From Bolinopsis microptera (Eukaryota; Ctenophora; Tentaculata; Lobata; Bolinopsidae): a DNA stretch of 64,000 bases. The notes under the pieces were generated by a model. The model was not told the DNA's origin. It did no database searches and was given only the letters and a program-made list of their open reading frames with translations. The stretch covers positions 25,571,799 through 25,635,798 of the forward strand of contig NC_087072.1 in assembly GCF_026151205.1 (NCBI RefSeq), given 5' to 3'. Both the position numbers and the translations under genes were made by a program. Of this stretch, positions 10,137-22,400 are shown piece by piece (positions within the stretch are counted from its first letter, which is position 1; every line of letters starts with the position of its first letter).

Positions 10137-12462
10137 TGTAACAGCCGAAGTATTTCAGTTCGCTCATGACTGATTGTGCTTGTGGATTGTTTCTATTTTG
10201 TATTTGTCTCCTTATTACAACAATCTACTATATAACTTTACCATTTGTATGAGAATCCACTGTTTCTGTGCATGTAAAATGATGGAAATTATTAAAGTAC
10301 ACAATGACATAAGGGACTGGGAGTGAAATGATATTTTAACAACCAATTTAAGTGAATACCGAGCTCGATATTGTTCATTAATACATGCAGCAAGTTAGGG
10401 CGACGGAGTTGTATTTATAGAAGCAATATAATATGATATAAAATCAATCAGGCTGAGCTGAAAGATCCATTAAGGCCATCCATGTGATTACTCAATACTT
10501 ATAGTTATATATGCCATGACGGGACTCCAACAAAATCGAATAAATTTATTATATATATACAGCAAAAGTCGCGTCGACCGCATTTCATTTATTGATTTGA
10601 ATTCTATCTGATATGTGTCAATGCCGAATGGTTTATTGAGGTTAGCATTTCAACACGTGATATCAATAACGGATTGATCTATTAGCAAACCCTCATTTTA
10701 AGTGAAAACGGCAGGTTACGGCAATTTTCATGTCAGCACGTATCAAAGTTGACATATTCATTATCGATATAGTTTCCTATCGCATCGATTCATTTTCTCG
10801 TATTGAAGGAGGAGATGATCATTGATCAATAAACTTCAACTTCAAGTATAACATGCTTCAAGTTATTATATTTTCAATATCCTCGTGATTGCGAAATTTG
10901 GGATAAATTTTAGTTTCAACTGTTGTTAGCGTCATTATTGCTGTTTAGGGAAAATAGAGATCAATTAGCTTTAAATTCGAATAATGGAATCCTTTCAAAA
11001 TCAAGCATCACAAGATTAGAAGCACTTTAAAATGATATTAGCCGAATCATTAACAGCAAATTAATGTTTTAAATTTTCGATCCATATGTTTGCTTGAAAG
11101 TGCAGTGAAATTTCTGACCCCGGACCAAAAATAATATTAATTATAAGAATTACCGTTAGAAAGGAAAATTTTCCAAAGTTTAAAAAGTTTGGTATCTAAA
11201 GGGTCTGTAACATATAATTTGGTCGGAATTATAATAATAATATCGGAATTGTTCTTTGTCGGGTTAGTCCAGTCCATGAAGATGAATAAGGAAACGTCAA
11301 ACCACGTGATACTGATATACTAATAGTAATACTAATACAGTGTAGTGCGCAAATTCCGCACAAAATTAAAGTCATGAAAAAATGCTTAAATTTTGTACTG
11401 TCGACAAATCTGTGCTTAAATTGCAGTGTTTATGATGTTGTGGCACTCAGCCTACCTACATCGAGGTTACGTAAAAGACGTTTATATAATGAGGTCCCTC
11501 TGGTGTAGGACACGAATCATGTCCTAACTTTCTAACATTAGTCTTAGATTCCAATAACAATACATTATCATGTATTGTATACAATTACAAGCTAAAATGC
11601 AGTGCCTGTAAACTACAGTATTATGTGATTGTACCTATATATATATATATTACAATGTATCTAATTGTGAATAAAGTGACTCGATTTCAATCTGTTATTA
11701 CGACCCTAAATATATATCACCTTCTTTTGTCATTTTATCAATCATCGATAATTAATAGTATTAGTATTAAAATGTCCTTTCCTGATTTCTAAATGTATAA
11801 TTTCTTTTGTCTTTCCAGTGTTTTTGATGTCACGTCATGAAAAACGTTTGACCCTAACCATGGCCATAGTTATGGGCATTGCATGTAATCATGTGACATG
11901 TGGTCGATCTTAATCTTATCTCATTGCACACAGCAGTACCAAGAACTCAAATCTGATAGACTTAGAGCGCATAACGGTGCAGCGATAAAGTGCGGGATTA
12001 GGGTAACAGTGCGACTCCGCACCCTTTTCTAAAGCTCGAGTATCATTTCAATTATTCTTAAAAACGATTTCTAATAAATTGACATTTCTGGTACAAATCA
12101 TTTTTCATCCCAATGGCTGATCAAGACTGCTTCTGATAGAGATCATACTTTGTCTTTAGAGTACTATACAATCAAACTTCACATGTGACATTGTATTGTG
12201 ACTGCTTAGTTATCTTTATAATACGCGAAATCATAGTGTTTGTAAAATTGTAGTGTTTTAAACTAATTACAACACTACGAATCTATTACATTTATTGAGA
12301 ATCATGTAACGTAACGTGATGGAAATATTGTAAACGGGCATATCCTGTCCAAACCCAGGATGCACTACATGAAGAGTTCGTTGTAACTTTGTTTGAAAAG
12401 CATTAATTAATAGTTTACTCCTTATCTAGTTATATCTTCTTATCCTAACTTTGCAGATTCTG

Positions 12463-15400
12463 ATGATTATGAAGTCAAGTTCAAATTTTTCTATCGACTT
12501 CCTGTTAAGTAGCAGTACTGCTACTAGCGGTAGTAAATCAGGTGAAGTTACACGAACGGAAATGGCAACTAACCCTTTAGCTCCAATTGGGAGAGATTCT
12601 CGAGGGTCGTCTTATCCACAGCAATATGATCTGGTTAGTTGGTCGAAATGGGGGGTTTTTTTCTCGTTTGATCAGATCCAGTACTCAAGTTCAACATTTG
12701 TCAAGTATGCAATGGCGCAGTCTGGGCCAGTGGCTGAACTCAAAGTATAGTATTAGTACTATCGGTTTTAATTGTATTGTATCTCCATTCTAGCTATAGT
12801 GATACTAATAGTGATTGACTATTTATGCATCATAATTCTATAATTCTAGAAGCCTTGTCCTTCAGCGAGAAAACGAACATATAGGATTTACTGGTTTCGA
12901 TGAGAAGACTGCAAATGAGTTCACAATTCCAGGTATTTCCCCAAACTATTTATCACCGTCTAGATATACTGTGCAGGTACTGTTATAGTAGTATGACATG
13001 TATGATGTAGTTTACATCCCCTTATAGTTATATTCAATAGGGTTAAATATAACATATTGCTTTATAACGTTTCATTTTGGATACAGTTCAGAAGATCAAA
13101 GGAAGATCAAATTATCAATAATCTGCATTTTGTACTGTTTATAATTATATACCTTATCGGACCTTATTTGGACGGACATAATTATGAACGGACATTAATA
13201 TAAACGCTCGAAGGCATTCAAAACCATCAAAAATCCGAATTTTTTTGACGTTTTTTAAATTTCAGCAAATGATTTTTAAATCCATTTTTTATACAGTAAG
13301 TAAGAAAAGCAGTCATTAAGCAGTAAAAATGTTAAAATATGTGTACATGATCAGTTTCTAATATCACATATCATTGCATCTTCATCAAATGGGTTTTCGC
13401 GCATGAAATAGTCCATGCTTAAAGCATCAGTGATTTCTAGCTTTATGGAAACCTTTTTTATCAAACTACCCCGGTCCTGCATTTCAGTGTTAACTTTTAC
13501 AAGCCATTCGGCGTGAAGTGGTTTTATCTTAGACAACTTAAGGTTAACCTTAACATCACGCGGAGCTTTCTTAGCACTGTTTCATTACCGCTCCCGAGTA
13601 ATATGAACTGTAACAACTTCGGACAATGTCCTTGGCAACACGATTTACCGTTATATCTAGAGCTCTGGAACAAGTTTGTAATGTTGGCGGGGACTAGCTT
13701 ATGAACTATGTTGTGGAGTGCCATAATTTCGTTGAAAACATTATATACTTGTAGAGTTTTCTGTGCCTCCGGAACCTTTCCGTCGTTAACTTACGGCACA
13801 ATAAAGTTTTCAAAGTTGTCATATTCTGGACAAAAAGTTGGAAATGGAAAAATTTTGGAAAAATTTCAACGGACTTTAACTTGGACGGACATTAATTGAA
13901 CAGACTTTATTTGAACGGACATTAAGATGAACGCTAGGGCCTCCAGCGTTCAAGTAATGTCCGTCCAATTAAGGTCCGATAAGGTATGGATTAATTAGTC
14001 CCTATTTTTACTCTATCGGCATAAATACTCTGTAAAACTCAGGATGCGACAATCAGGAGATTCCGACGCTAGGAAGTTATCTCACTACAGATCAGATGAT
14101 GTTAATGTACCCAGCCACACGGTTTAACGGACACCATCACGGCTATAGCCATGCAGCTTACGATCAATCTGGTAAATTCTAGCAGCATACAGCTCCTATA
14201 GTCCTAAATATAATCTGCGGACCTTCGACTTCCTTGTAGTTGTTACCATACAATTTAACTCCAAAATTTGGAATATCATTATTCATCCATTTTATGTTAA
14301 GATTTTTTCTAAGATTAAGACGGAAAATTGAATAGGCATTGAATTTGAAATGACATGGCATTATAGCGGAACCGGGAACAGCAGCTCACTGAATTGTGGA
14401 CACACGTTGCAACTTGCAACCCCTTTTCGCGCGCGAATTGCAGAGTTGGAGCTCATCGAATTTCTATATAACCAATAACCCTGTTATGCGATGTCACTTT
14501 CAAAGCATATAATAGGGCAGTTATCATTACGTCTCTGAATTGCTTATAGTTATTAGTTATCGTTAAATTAGGCCCCGGCCCCCGACCTCCCCTAACTCCC
14601 TAATTTATTCATTATTCTGCTTTTATAATATTAGTGCAGCTGAGTGGCTTTGTGGCTTCATGTCACGTACAAATTTAATAGGAATTTTGGTATTATCACT
14701 TACTTTCAATATGTCTTAAAATATTGCGACATAATGCTCATTTAGTTGGTCCCATGACTTGATTTCTATTTGTATATAGCATCTAAATCTAATAATGCTT
14801 GAGATTCATGACAAATGGAGTAAAATTGGAGCAGAAATAAATTCATTTTGATCGATCCTGTCGTGAAACCAGGTATTTAATACAGGTCAGCAAGTCAAAT
14901 CCAATAGAGAATTAATTTCAGTATTAGACACTTACGTCAACCGGGTGGCGGTCAGAAACCTGGATCCTTACAGACCTCATCCAAGGAAACGGCGCAGACT
15001 TAATTCGGTAAAACTAAACCTATCTTCAACTTTTCAATACTTTCAAATCATGCATTCACACATGTCACATGTGATCTGTGGCTGTGTATTACTGTCTTCG
15101 TAATAATTTACTGGGCCGCGCTCAGCCTGTCATTCCGCATAATCTTTATGTTTATAAACATGATAGCCTGAGGTCCCCAGGTAACGTAATAATATGTAGA
15201 TGACAAGAGCTCCACTAACCCAGGCCCAGATTCTAAAGCTAGAGCAGTGTTACACGGATCAAGCCTACCTGTCAACTAGAGACAGGTATAACCTGGCAAA
15301 GACTCTCGGACTGACTGAAACGCAGGTTTGTAGCTTTCGTCTCAGATACCCTATTACATGTATGTCTCATTTTAGTTGTAGAGATCTAGTGAAACATTGA

Positions 15401-15637
15401 GAGTTGGGACCGAAATTACTATTTCTGGTCACTACAGCTCACTGCCGCATAATAGCGTAATATAATATAACCATAGGCATTTAAAAATCATTGTAATTGT
15501 ATTGCCTCATTTCTGCTAGTTTAGAACTGATATTACGCAAACATGCTTCATTTCAGGTCAAAATTTGGTTTCAAAATCGACGAGCGAAATCAAAACGAGC
15601 GAAGGCGGATCTCGATATAAGCAAGAGTCATGGTTGA
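12463..15637 (+). CDS. ANTP-class (NK/Msx-like) homeobox transcription factor, six exons
   Basis: Exons 12463-12633, 12866-12932, 14043-14171, 14922-15007, 15200-15325 and 15557-15637 join in phase to 219 residues and a stop. Residues 9-16 (FSIDFLLS) are an EH1 motif, the Groucho/TLE-binding repressor segment common in ANTP-class factors. The homeodomain is about residues 150-209. It keeps Arg5, Leu16, Trp48, Phe49, Asn51 and Arg53 (VKIWFQNRRAKSKR in helix 3) but has Leu8 and Tyr20 where Phe is usual. The last intron falls between homeodomain positions 44 and 45, a site used in several ANTP families. A basic PRKRRR stretch precedes the domain. Gln50 suggests a TAAT-type site. It is a divergent member, and the exact family needs a tree. 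A strong acceptor (CTAACTTTGCAG) lies just before the first ATG, so a 5' non-coding exon or a trans-spliced leader is likely. Intron 2 holds a Tigger-like element. Confidence 0.9.
13152..13984 (-). mobile_element. Tigger/pogo-like DNA transposon, internally deleted copy 2
   Basis: Same termini as the copy at 3328-4029, flanked by TA (13150-13151 and 13985-13986). On the minus strand 13536-13351 encodes the end of a Tigger-type transposase (IKPLHAEWLVKV core), and 13724-13600 keeps a damaged PANITNLFQ piece of the DDE domain. The reading frame is broken between them, and part of the 3' side is rearranged with an extra inner copy of the terminal GAACGGACATT motif. It lies wholly within intron 2 of the homeobox gene, on the opposite strand. 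Confidence 0.85.
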
Positions 15638-16464
15638 AGTGGAGATATTAGGATGGAAAACCTCCACTGTTAATCAGACATGCCATAATTATCATTAGCC
15701 TGTGTTGGAGAAAATCATAAGATAACGGTTCCATGTTCGACATTCATGCTGAATAAGCTGATTTTATTTGTACTACTACTATATATGGTGATCTCTCTTA
15801 ATTTTCCATTGTCAGTACAGACAAATCCGTCTGAAAATGGATTTGCCGACACAATTACAAGAAGCTTTTCAGGATTTTTGAGGGTTTTGAGTTCCACTAA
15901 ATAGTTAATAATAGATAATAGTTTATATTTGATAATAAATGTCCTTTTAACCAGACCAACGCTTCCACTATTATGCGTGGATTTTGTTTTTCCAGATGCT
16001 TTAGATATTTGTTTAAAATAAAATTCAGAAAAACTTCTTTTCACTGAATTATAATGTACAAAGCGAAAATCAACATGATGTACGGTCTTACACAACCATC
16101 GGAAACGTAAAAAGTTTTGATGAAAATCCAATTATAACTTAAATAGAGGGCCCCGTGAGTTAAATAAATATCCGTGAATCTTCTAATGCTACTTTAAAAT
16201 GGGTCACGGCTCAGATCTCGGATATAAAATTGGAATAAAAAGCCGAAAGTAGACACTTGAAGTGGGGTAGCGAGCACATTATAAATATCTAATAGGGTAA
16301 CGAAATTGTTTTAACAAGATAATATTCCCGTGAAAGAGGTGTACTGTTAAGTCTATTAAGTTCCAAGTTCACAACTTCCTAAATCTAACTTCGAGACGAG
16401 AATACATCAATTAAATCCCACTGAAGCAGCATTATTTTCATCACCGAGTGTCTGGTTGACGGGA

Positions 16465-19400
16465 TTAACGTTTCATCTTTGCGATAGAATCATCTACTTC
16501 CTTGTACTTGGTAAAGTTGTTGACGACTCCGTTTTTCGTGATCGATTTATCGTGTCCTGGGACGGTGAAGTGAATCTGTCTGGATCGGATACCATTCCGC
16601 CTCGTCCGCATCGCTATGTACGATATAATGACCAGTGCTGCTGCACTTGCCACGGCCTGAATTTGAAAGAGGTGTTAGGTCTTCGGAAAATATGTGTTTT
16701 CTGTGTAGTGTAAGTGCACATTAATTATACACATTCTAGGAACAAAATCTTTCACAAAATTGTTATTGCAGTTTACTGCAATAACCATAAACAATGGTGC
16801 CTATCTGATTGTACACTTTCCACAATTTACTTTTCCATGTGGCTGTTACTTATTCCCATTAAATCCCAATTGGTTTATTTCTTGTTGGTTCTAGAACTGT
16901 CAAATGGTAATTCATCTTCAAAACTTACAAAGAACCAGTTATCAGTTACCAGTTACCAGTTACCAGTAACCAGCAACCAGTAACCAGTAACCAGTTACCA
17001 GTAACCAGTAACCAGTAACCAGTAACCAGTTACCGGTAACCAGTTACCAGTTACCGGTTACCAGAGTATCACTCATTACATCAGAATCGTATGAGGTGTT
17101 GTTTAATCGCATTGATAATTTGTTACTGTAACAACTGAGATGATCCGATACATCGAACATTAACACTTAATGATTGTTCAGCCGATGCTTTCTTCGGTTA
17201 ATGTAGGCGTAATCTTGTAAGTAAAAGTCTTTCAATTGAATATTGTGTATTAAATATAGTCTTACTAAACGTTGTAGGCAGTCGTTTTAATTAATTTAGA
17301 GTATTAAATCTAACTGTTGAATCTTGGCACAGGTAACATAGAGCTAATTAAATCTACCTCAAAGGACCTTGTGTCGACTGTCGACGTAGCAAATTTAGAT
17401 ACTCGGTTTGAACGTGTATACATTAACTTCTTGCTAACGACATCACACTGAATCTCAAGGTGCTACATAAGACACCTGGTGGAAACCAAATTGACTAACT
17501 CCCTTGCTCCGCATTTGACACTCAACTCTATTTCGAAATCCTGCCCGATTTAACACGTAGCAAGATGTTGTTGCTGCTTGCTTTTCTAATCAGTACAGCC
17601 GCGGGGGACTTGGCAGACCTTTCCGCGTACCATAAGTGCACCAAAGTTAATGGGATATCTGGTGCTTGCAATCTTCGTCTGAATTACTTTACACTTGCAG
17701 GTAAGGTGCTGCTCCAGCTTTGCCAAATACTCATTTTAAATTCTATTTAATTAGCGCGGTTACTGTTGAGTACTTCCTCCAGCTCAATATATTCCCCCGA
17801 CCCAGGTACTCACAACTCTGGAGCAGGAGCTAATGGGCTGCTGTACTGGTACAGTGGACTACCAGCTCCTAGCTGCCTGGTGCGGAACCAGGACAAGTCA
17901 ATCACAGAGCAGCTGGAACTAGGGATCAGATACTTCGACCTGGATCTGGCTCACATCTCAGAGGACAGTGGAGATTGGTGGGAGAAGGGTCTGGTGCTAG
18001 CTCATTGTAACGAGAATATCGGCTGTGCTTACTCCCACTCTCTTAAGAGGGCTCTGTTGGAGATTGAGGAGTTCATGGGACAAAACAGGGACGAGATAGT
18101 TCTCATACGGTTTAAAGATCACGCGGAAACTTCTAGAGAATACATCAAGAAACATATGGCTAATGAGATATTATCCATATTCCGAACATCTTCTAAAGTC
18201 AGGATCAACCCTGACTCTAATCCACGTCTGGGGGACGCCATAACCAGTAATAAGAGGCTACTTATACACACTAACGGTGGTTTCTGGATGGGCAAACCCT
18301 TTAATAGTTTGAGTCAAGTAGAATCATTCAGAGGAGGAGGGGCCACATCTGCCTGTTTCTCTAAGAAAGAAATCATGGATGTTTTTAAGAGTGATTGGTA
18401 TCGAGTAACAGACGACTACTTCCCAGTTCAGGTGATTTGGATAACTCAGCAACTGTAAAATTACGAAATTTTTAGATTTTTTAGAAATTCTAATGATGAC
18501 TGGTTTGTGATCCATAACAACATCCATTAAAATATTTCAGGTGGACTGGTATTTCACTTTTGGATTGTGCCTGTGGGACTTGGCCGGACTATGTGACGGA
18601 ACAGAGTTACACACCATTGTACAGATCAACAGGGAGCTAGTGCATGAAGCACATCGACCTGTCAACTTAGTTCTTATAGACTACGCAGGTCGAGGAGTCA
18701 CCAGACTGTCAGAATTTGTCAGGGAAATCAACGAAGAAAATGTCAAGATATTCACTTAATCTATTTTCCAAGTTACAGATAAACTGAGTTTTACTTTGTA
18801 AAGAGTAAGGGTTGAGCAGGAAAAGTAATTTAAAGTTGGTTCCAGTTTTAGGCTTTAAGTGTAAAAGAGGTATGCCTTAAAAGTGCATGATTTGCCCTTT
18901 AACAGTCACTAGCGATACCAAAATGTAAAAGGAATATTATTTACATTTTAACTCTAAATAAACAAACCTTCATTCCATACATAGACATTTCGTCCATCCA
19001 AGGATGAGCGGTCCAGGCCAGATACTGGATAATATCCTTTGCGATTTGAGACTGGTACGGGATAGTGCCTGGAAATAAAGTGAGTCAGAGGATCGTAAAA
19101 GCTATTCTGATGTATAAACTCCATATTTGATAATTCACGTTTCTTTTTTCCAGTACGAGGCAGCAACGAGTTTGATGAGTAATTAAATTCCACAGTCAAA
19201 ACAAAGCTACATATAAGAAATCCTTCTTACCATCCTCATAGTCGACAGATTCGTTGTAAAGCTGCTGCGCCATGCCGATATAGTATCCGTGGAAGTAAGG
19301 GTTATAAGCCTGTCCCTCTGCTGGCTCAGCCTGACCAGGAGGCACATCTTCGTATCCGGTCAACAGACTAAACAAGTAATCCTCGTTTCCTTCCCGAGCA

Positions 19401-22400
19401 ACATTAATCAAGGTCAGGTCAGGTGGATGGGCGCCATTGTTAGCGAGACGGGCCTTAATCTCGTTATCGTAGGGTGCCGGCATGAAGTCCTGGATGTCAC
19501 CTTGTCGTTCAATTGCGTTACCTTCATCGTCCACATCCGGATACATGTACTGAGAATTTAATTTACTTAAAATAAAAAACAACGTAGTCTCAATGTTAGG
19601 AGGATATTGTAAGTTGTAAAATTTTTCACCGAAAATGAAAGCGTACCCGAATAAAAAGTCAGCACTATTAAGTGTTGTGCTTTGGAACAATTTACACTTT
19701 ACAGTTTATCATATTATTTAATAATAAATACGTAATACGTAACAAAAGTACCTCAGCTGCCATCTCTTTAACTTCCTCCTTCGTGTGAGTCACATCAATG
19801 TGCATTCTCCAGTAGAAGTATTGCATACTGTGACATGCCTGACAAACCTCCTTGTAAACTTGGAAACCACGCCGTAATCTGTTGGATTTTATCATTAAAA
19901 TGCAATACTGAGATTATATGCATCTTAAAGATTAAAATTATAACTGGTTTGGAAAATCTTAAATTCTCAGAATAAATCTACGGAAATTCAGAAAAAGAGT
20001 ACGAACTCACGCTTTGTGGTCATACGACTTGTTCCACTCCTTGTGCTCCCAGTGCATGTGCCCGTGAGCAAGCTCCAACTCATCAGCACTAATCTGACCG
20101 TCGTTCAGAGCAACTCCAACACTGCACACAGCAGCTCCCAGCAACCCAACAAATCCATAACTCTGAAATGTTAGAATGTTATCAGAGCAACTCCAACACT
20201 GCACACAGCAGCTCCCAGCAACCCAACAAATCCATAACTCTGAAATGTTGAATGTTATCAGCAACTCCAACACTGCACACAGCAGCTCCCAGCAACCCAA
20301 CAAATCCATAACTCTGAAATGTTAGAATGTTATCAGAGCAACTCCAACACTGCACACAGCAGCTCCCAGCAACCCAACAAATCCATAACTCTGAAATGTT
20401 GGAACGTTATCAGAGCAACTCCAACACTGCACACAGCAGCTCCCAGCAACCCAACAAATCCATAACTCTGAAATGTTAGAATGTTATCAGAGCAACTCCA
20501 ACACTGCACACAGCAGCTCCCAGCAACCCAACAAATCCATAACTCTGAAATGTTAGAATGTTATCAGTGCAACTCCAACACTGCACACAGCAGCTCCCAG
20601 CAACCCAACAAATCCATAACTCTGAAATGTAGAATGTTATCAGTGCAACTCCAACACTGCACACAGCAGCTCCCAGCAACCCAACAAATCCATAACTCTG
20701 AAATGTTAGAATGTTATCAGAGCAACTCCAACACTGCACACAGCAGCTCCCAGCAACCCAACAAATCCATAACTCTGAAATGTTGGAACGTTATCAGAGC
20801 AACTCCAACACTGCACACAGCAGCTCCCAGCAACCCAACAAATCCATAACTCTGAAATGTTAGAATGTTATCAGAGCAACTCCAACACTGCACACAGCAG
20901 CTCCCAGCAACCCAACAAATCCATAACTCTGAAATGTTAGAATGTTATCAGAGCAACTCCAACACTGCACACAGCAGCTCCCAGCAACCCTACAAATCCA
21001 TAACTCTGAAATGTTAGAATGTTATCAGTGCAACTCCAACACTGCACACAGCTGCTCCCAGCAACCCAACAAATCCATAACTCTGAAATGTTAGAATGTT
21101 ATCAGTGCAACTCCAACACTGCACACAGCTGCTCCCAGCAACCCAACAAATCCATAACTCTGAAATGTTAGAATGTTATCAGTGCAACTCCAACACTGCA
21201 CACAGCAGCTCCCAGCAACCCAACAAATCCATAACTCTGAAATGTTGGAATGTTATCAGAGCAACTCCAACACTGCACACAGCAGCTCCCAGCAACCCAA
21301 CAAATCCATAACTCTGAAATGTTAGAATGTTATCAGAGCAACTCCAACACTGCACACAGCAGCTCCCAGCAACCCAACAAATCCATAACTCTGAAATGTT
21401 AGAATGTTATCAGAGCAACTCCAACACTGCACACAGCAGCTCCCAGCAACCCAACAAATCCATAACTCTGAAATGTTGGAACGTTAGCAACTCCAACACT
21501 GCACACAGCAGCCCCCAGCAACCCAACAAATCCATAACTCTGAAATGTTAGAATGTTATCAGAGCAACTCCAACACTGCACACAGCTGCTCCCAGCAACC
21601 CAACAAATCCATAACTCTGAAATGTTAGAATGTTATCAGTGCAACTCCAACACTGCACACAGCAGCTCCCAGCAACCCAACAAATCCATAACTCTGAAAT
21701 GTTGGAATGTTATCAGAGCAACTCCAACACTGCACACAGCAGCTCCCAGCAACCCAACAAATCCATAACTCTGAAATGTTAGAATGTTATCAGTGCAACT
21801 CCAACACTGCACACAGCAGCTCCCAGCAACCCAACAAATCCATAACTCTGAAATGTTAGAATGTTATCAGTGCAACTCCAACACTGCACACAGCAGCTCC
21901 CAGCAACCCAACAAATCCATAACTCTGAAATGTTGGAATGTTATCAGAGCAACTCCAACACTGCACACAGCAGCTCCCAGCAACCCAACAAATCCATAAC
22001 TCTGAAATGTTAGAATGTTATCAGAGCAACTCCAACACTGCACACAGCAGCTCCCAGCAACCCAACAAATCCATAACTCTGAAATGTTAGAATGTTATCA
22101 GAGCAACTCCAACACTGCACACAGCAGCTCCCAGCAACCCAACAAATCCATAACTCTGAAATGTTAGAATGTTATCAGTGCAACTCCAACACTGCACACA
22201 GCAGCTCCCAGCAACCCAACAAATCCATAACTCTGAAATGTTAGAATGTTATCAGAGCAACTCCAACACTGCACACAGCAGCTCCCAGCAACCCAACAAA
22301 TCCATAACTCTGAAATGTTAGAATGTTATCAGAGCAACTCCAACACTGCACACAGCAGCTCCCAGCAACCCAACAAATCCATAACTCTGAAATGTTAGAA

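Larger units (their letters stand above)
7077..12462. other. Intergenic stretch with repeats only
   Basis: Apart from the TTA-flanked MITE (7146-7328), a short perfect hairpin (8034-8069) and two tandem arrays (9003-9190 and 9807-10136), I see no gene. Open frames over the 20-bp array exist only because the repeat lacks stops. The segment 10.2-12.4 kb is plain AT-rich sequence and could hold promoter or 5' UTR of the homeobox gene that starts at 12463. Confidence 0.5.

Noticed and set aside
15715-16131. 138-codon minus-strand open frame between the homeobox gene and CYC1
   Set aside because: Begins at a TTG with only a late internal ATG, AT-rich with no recognisable motif and no acceptor or partner exon; lies where both genes' 3' ends converge.
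19289-19561. 90-codon plus-strand frame
   Set aside because: Antisense shadow of CYC1 exon 5.
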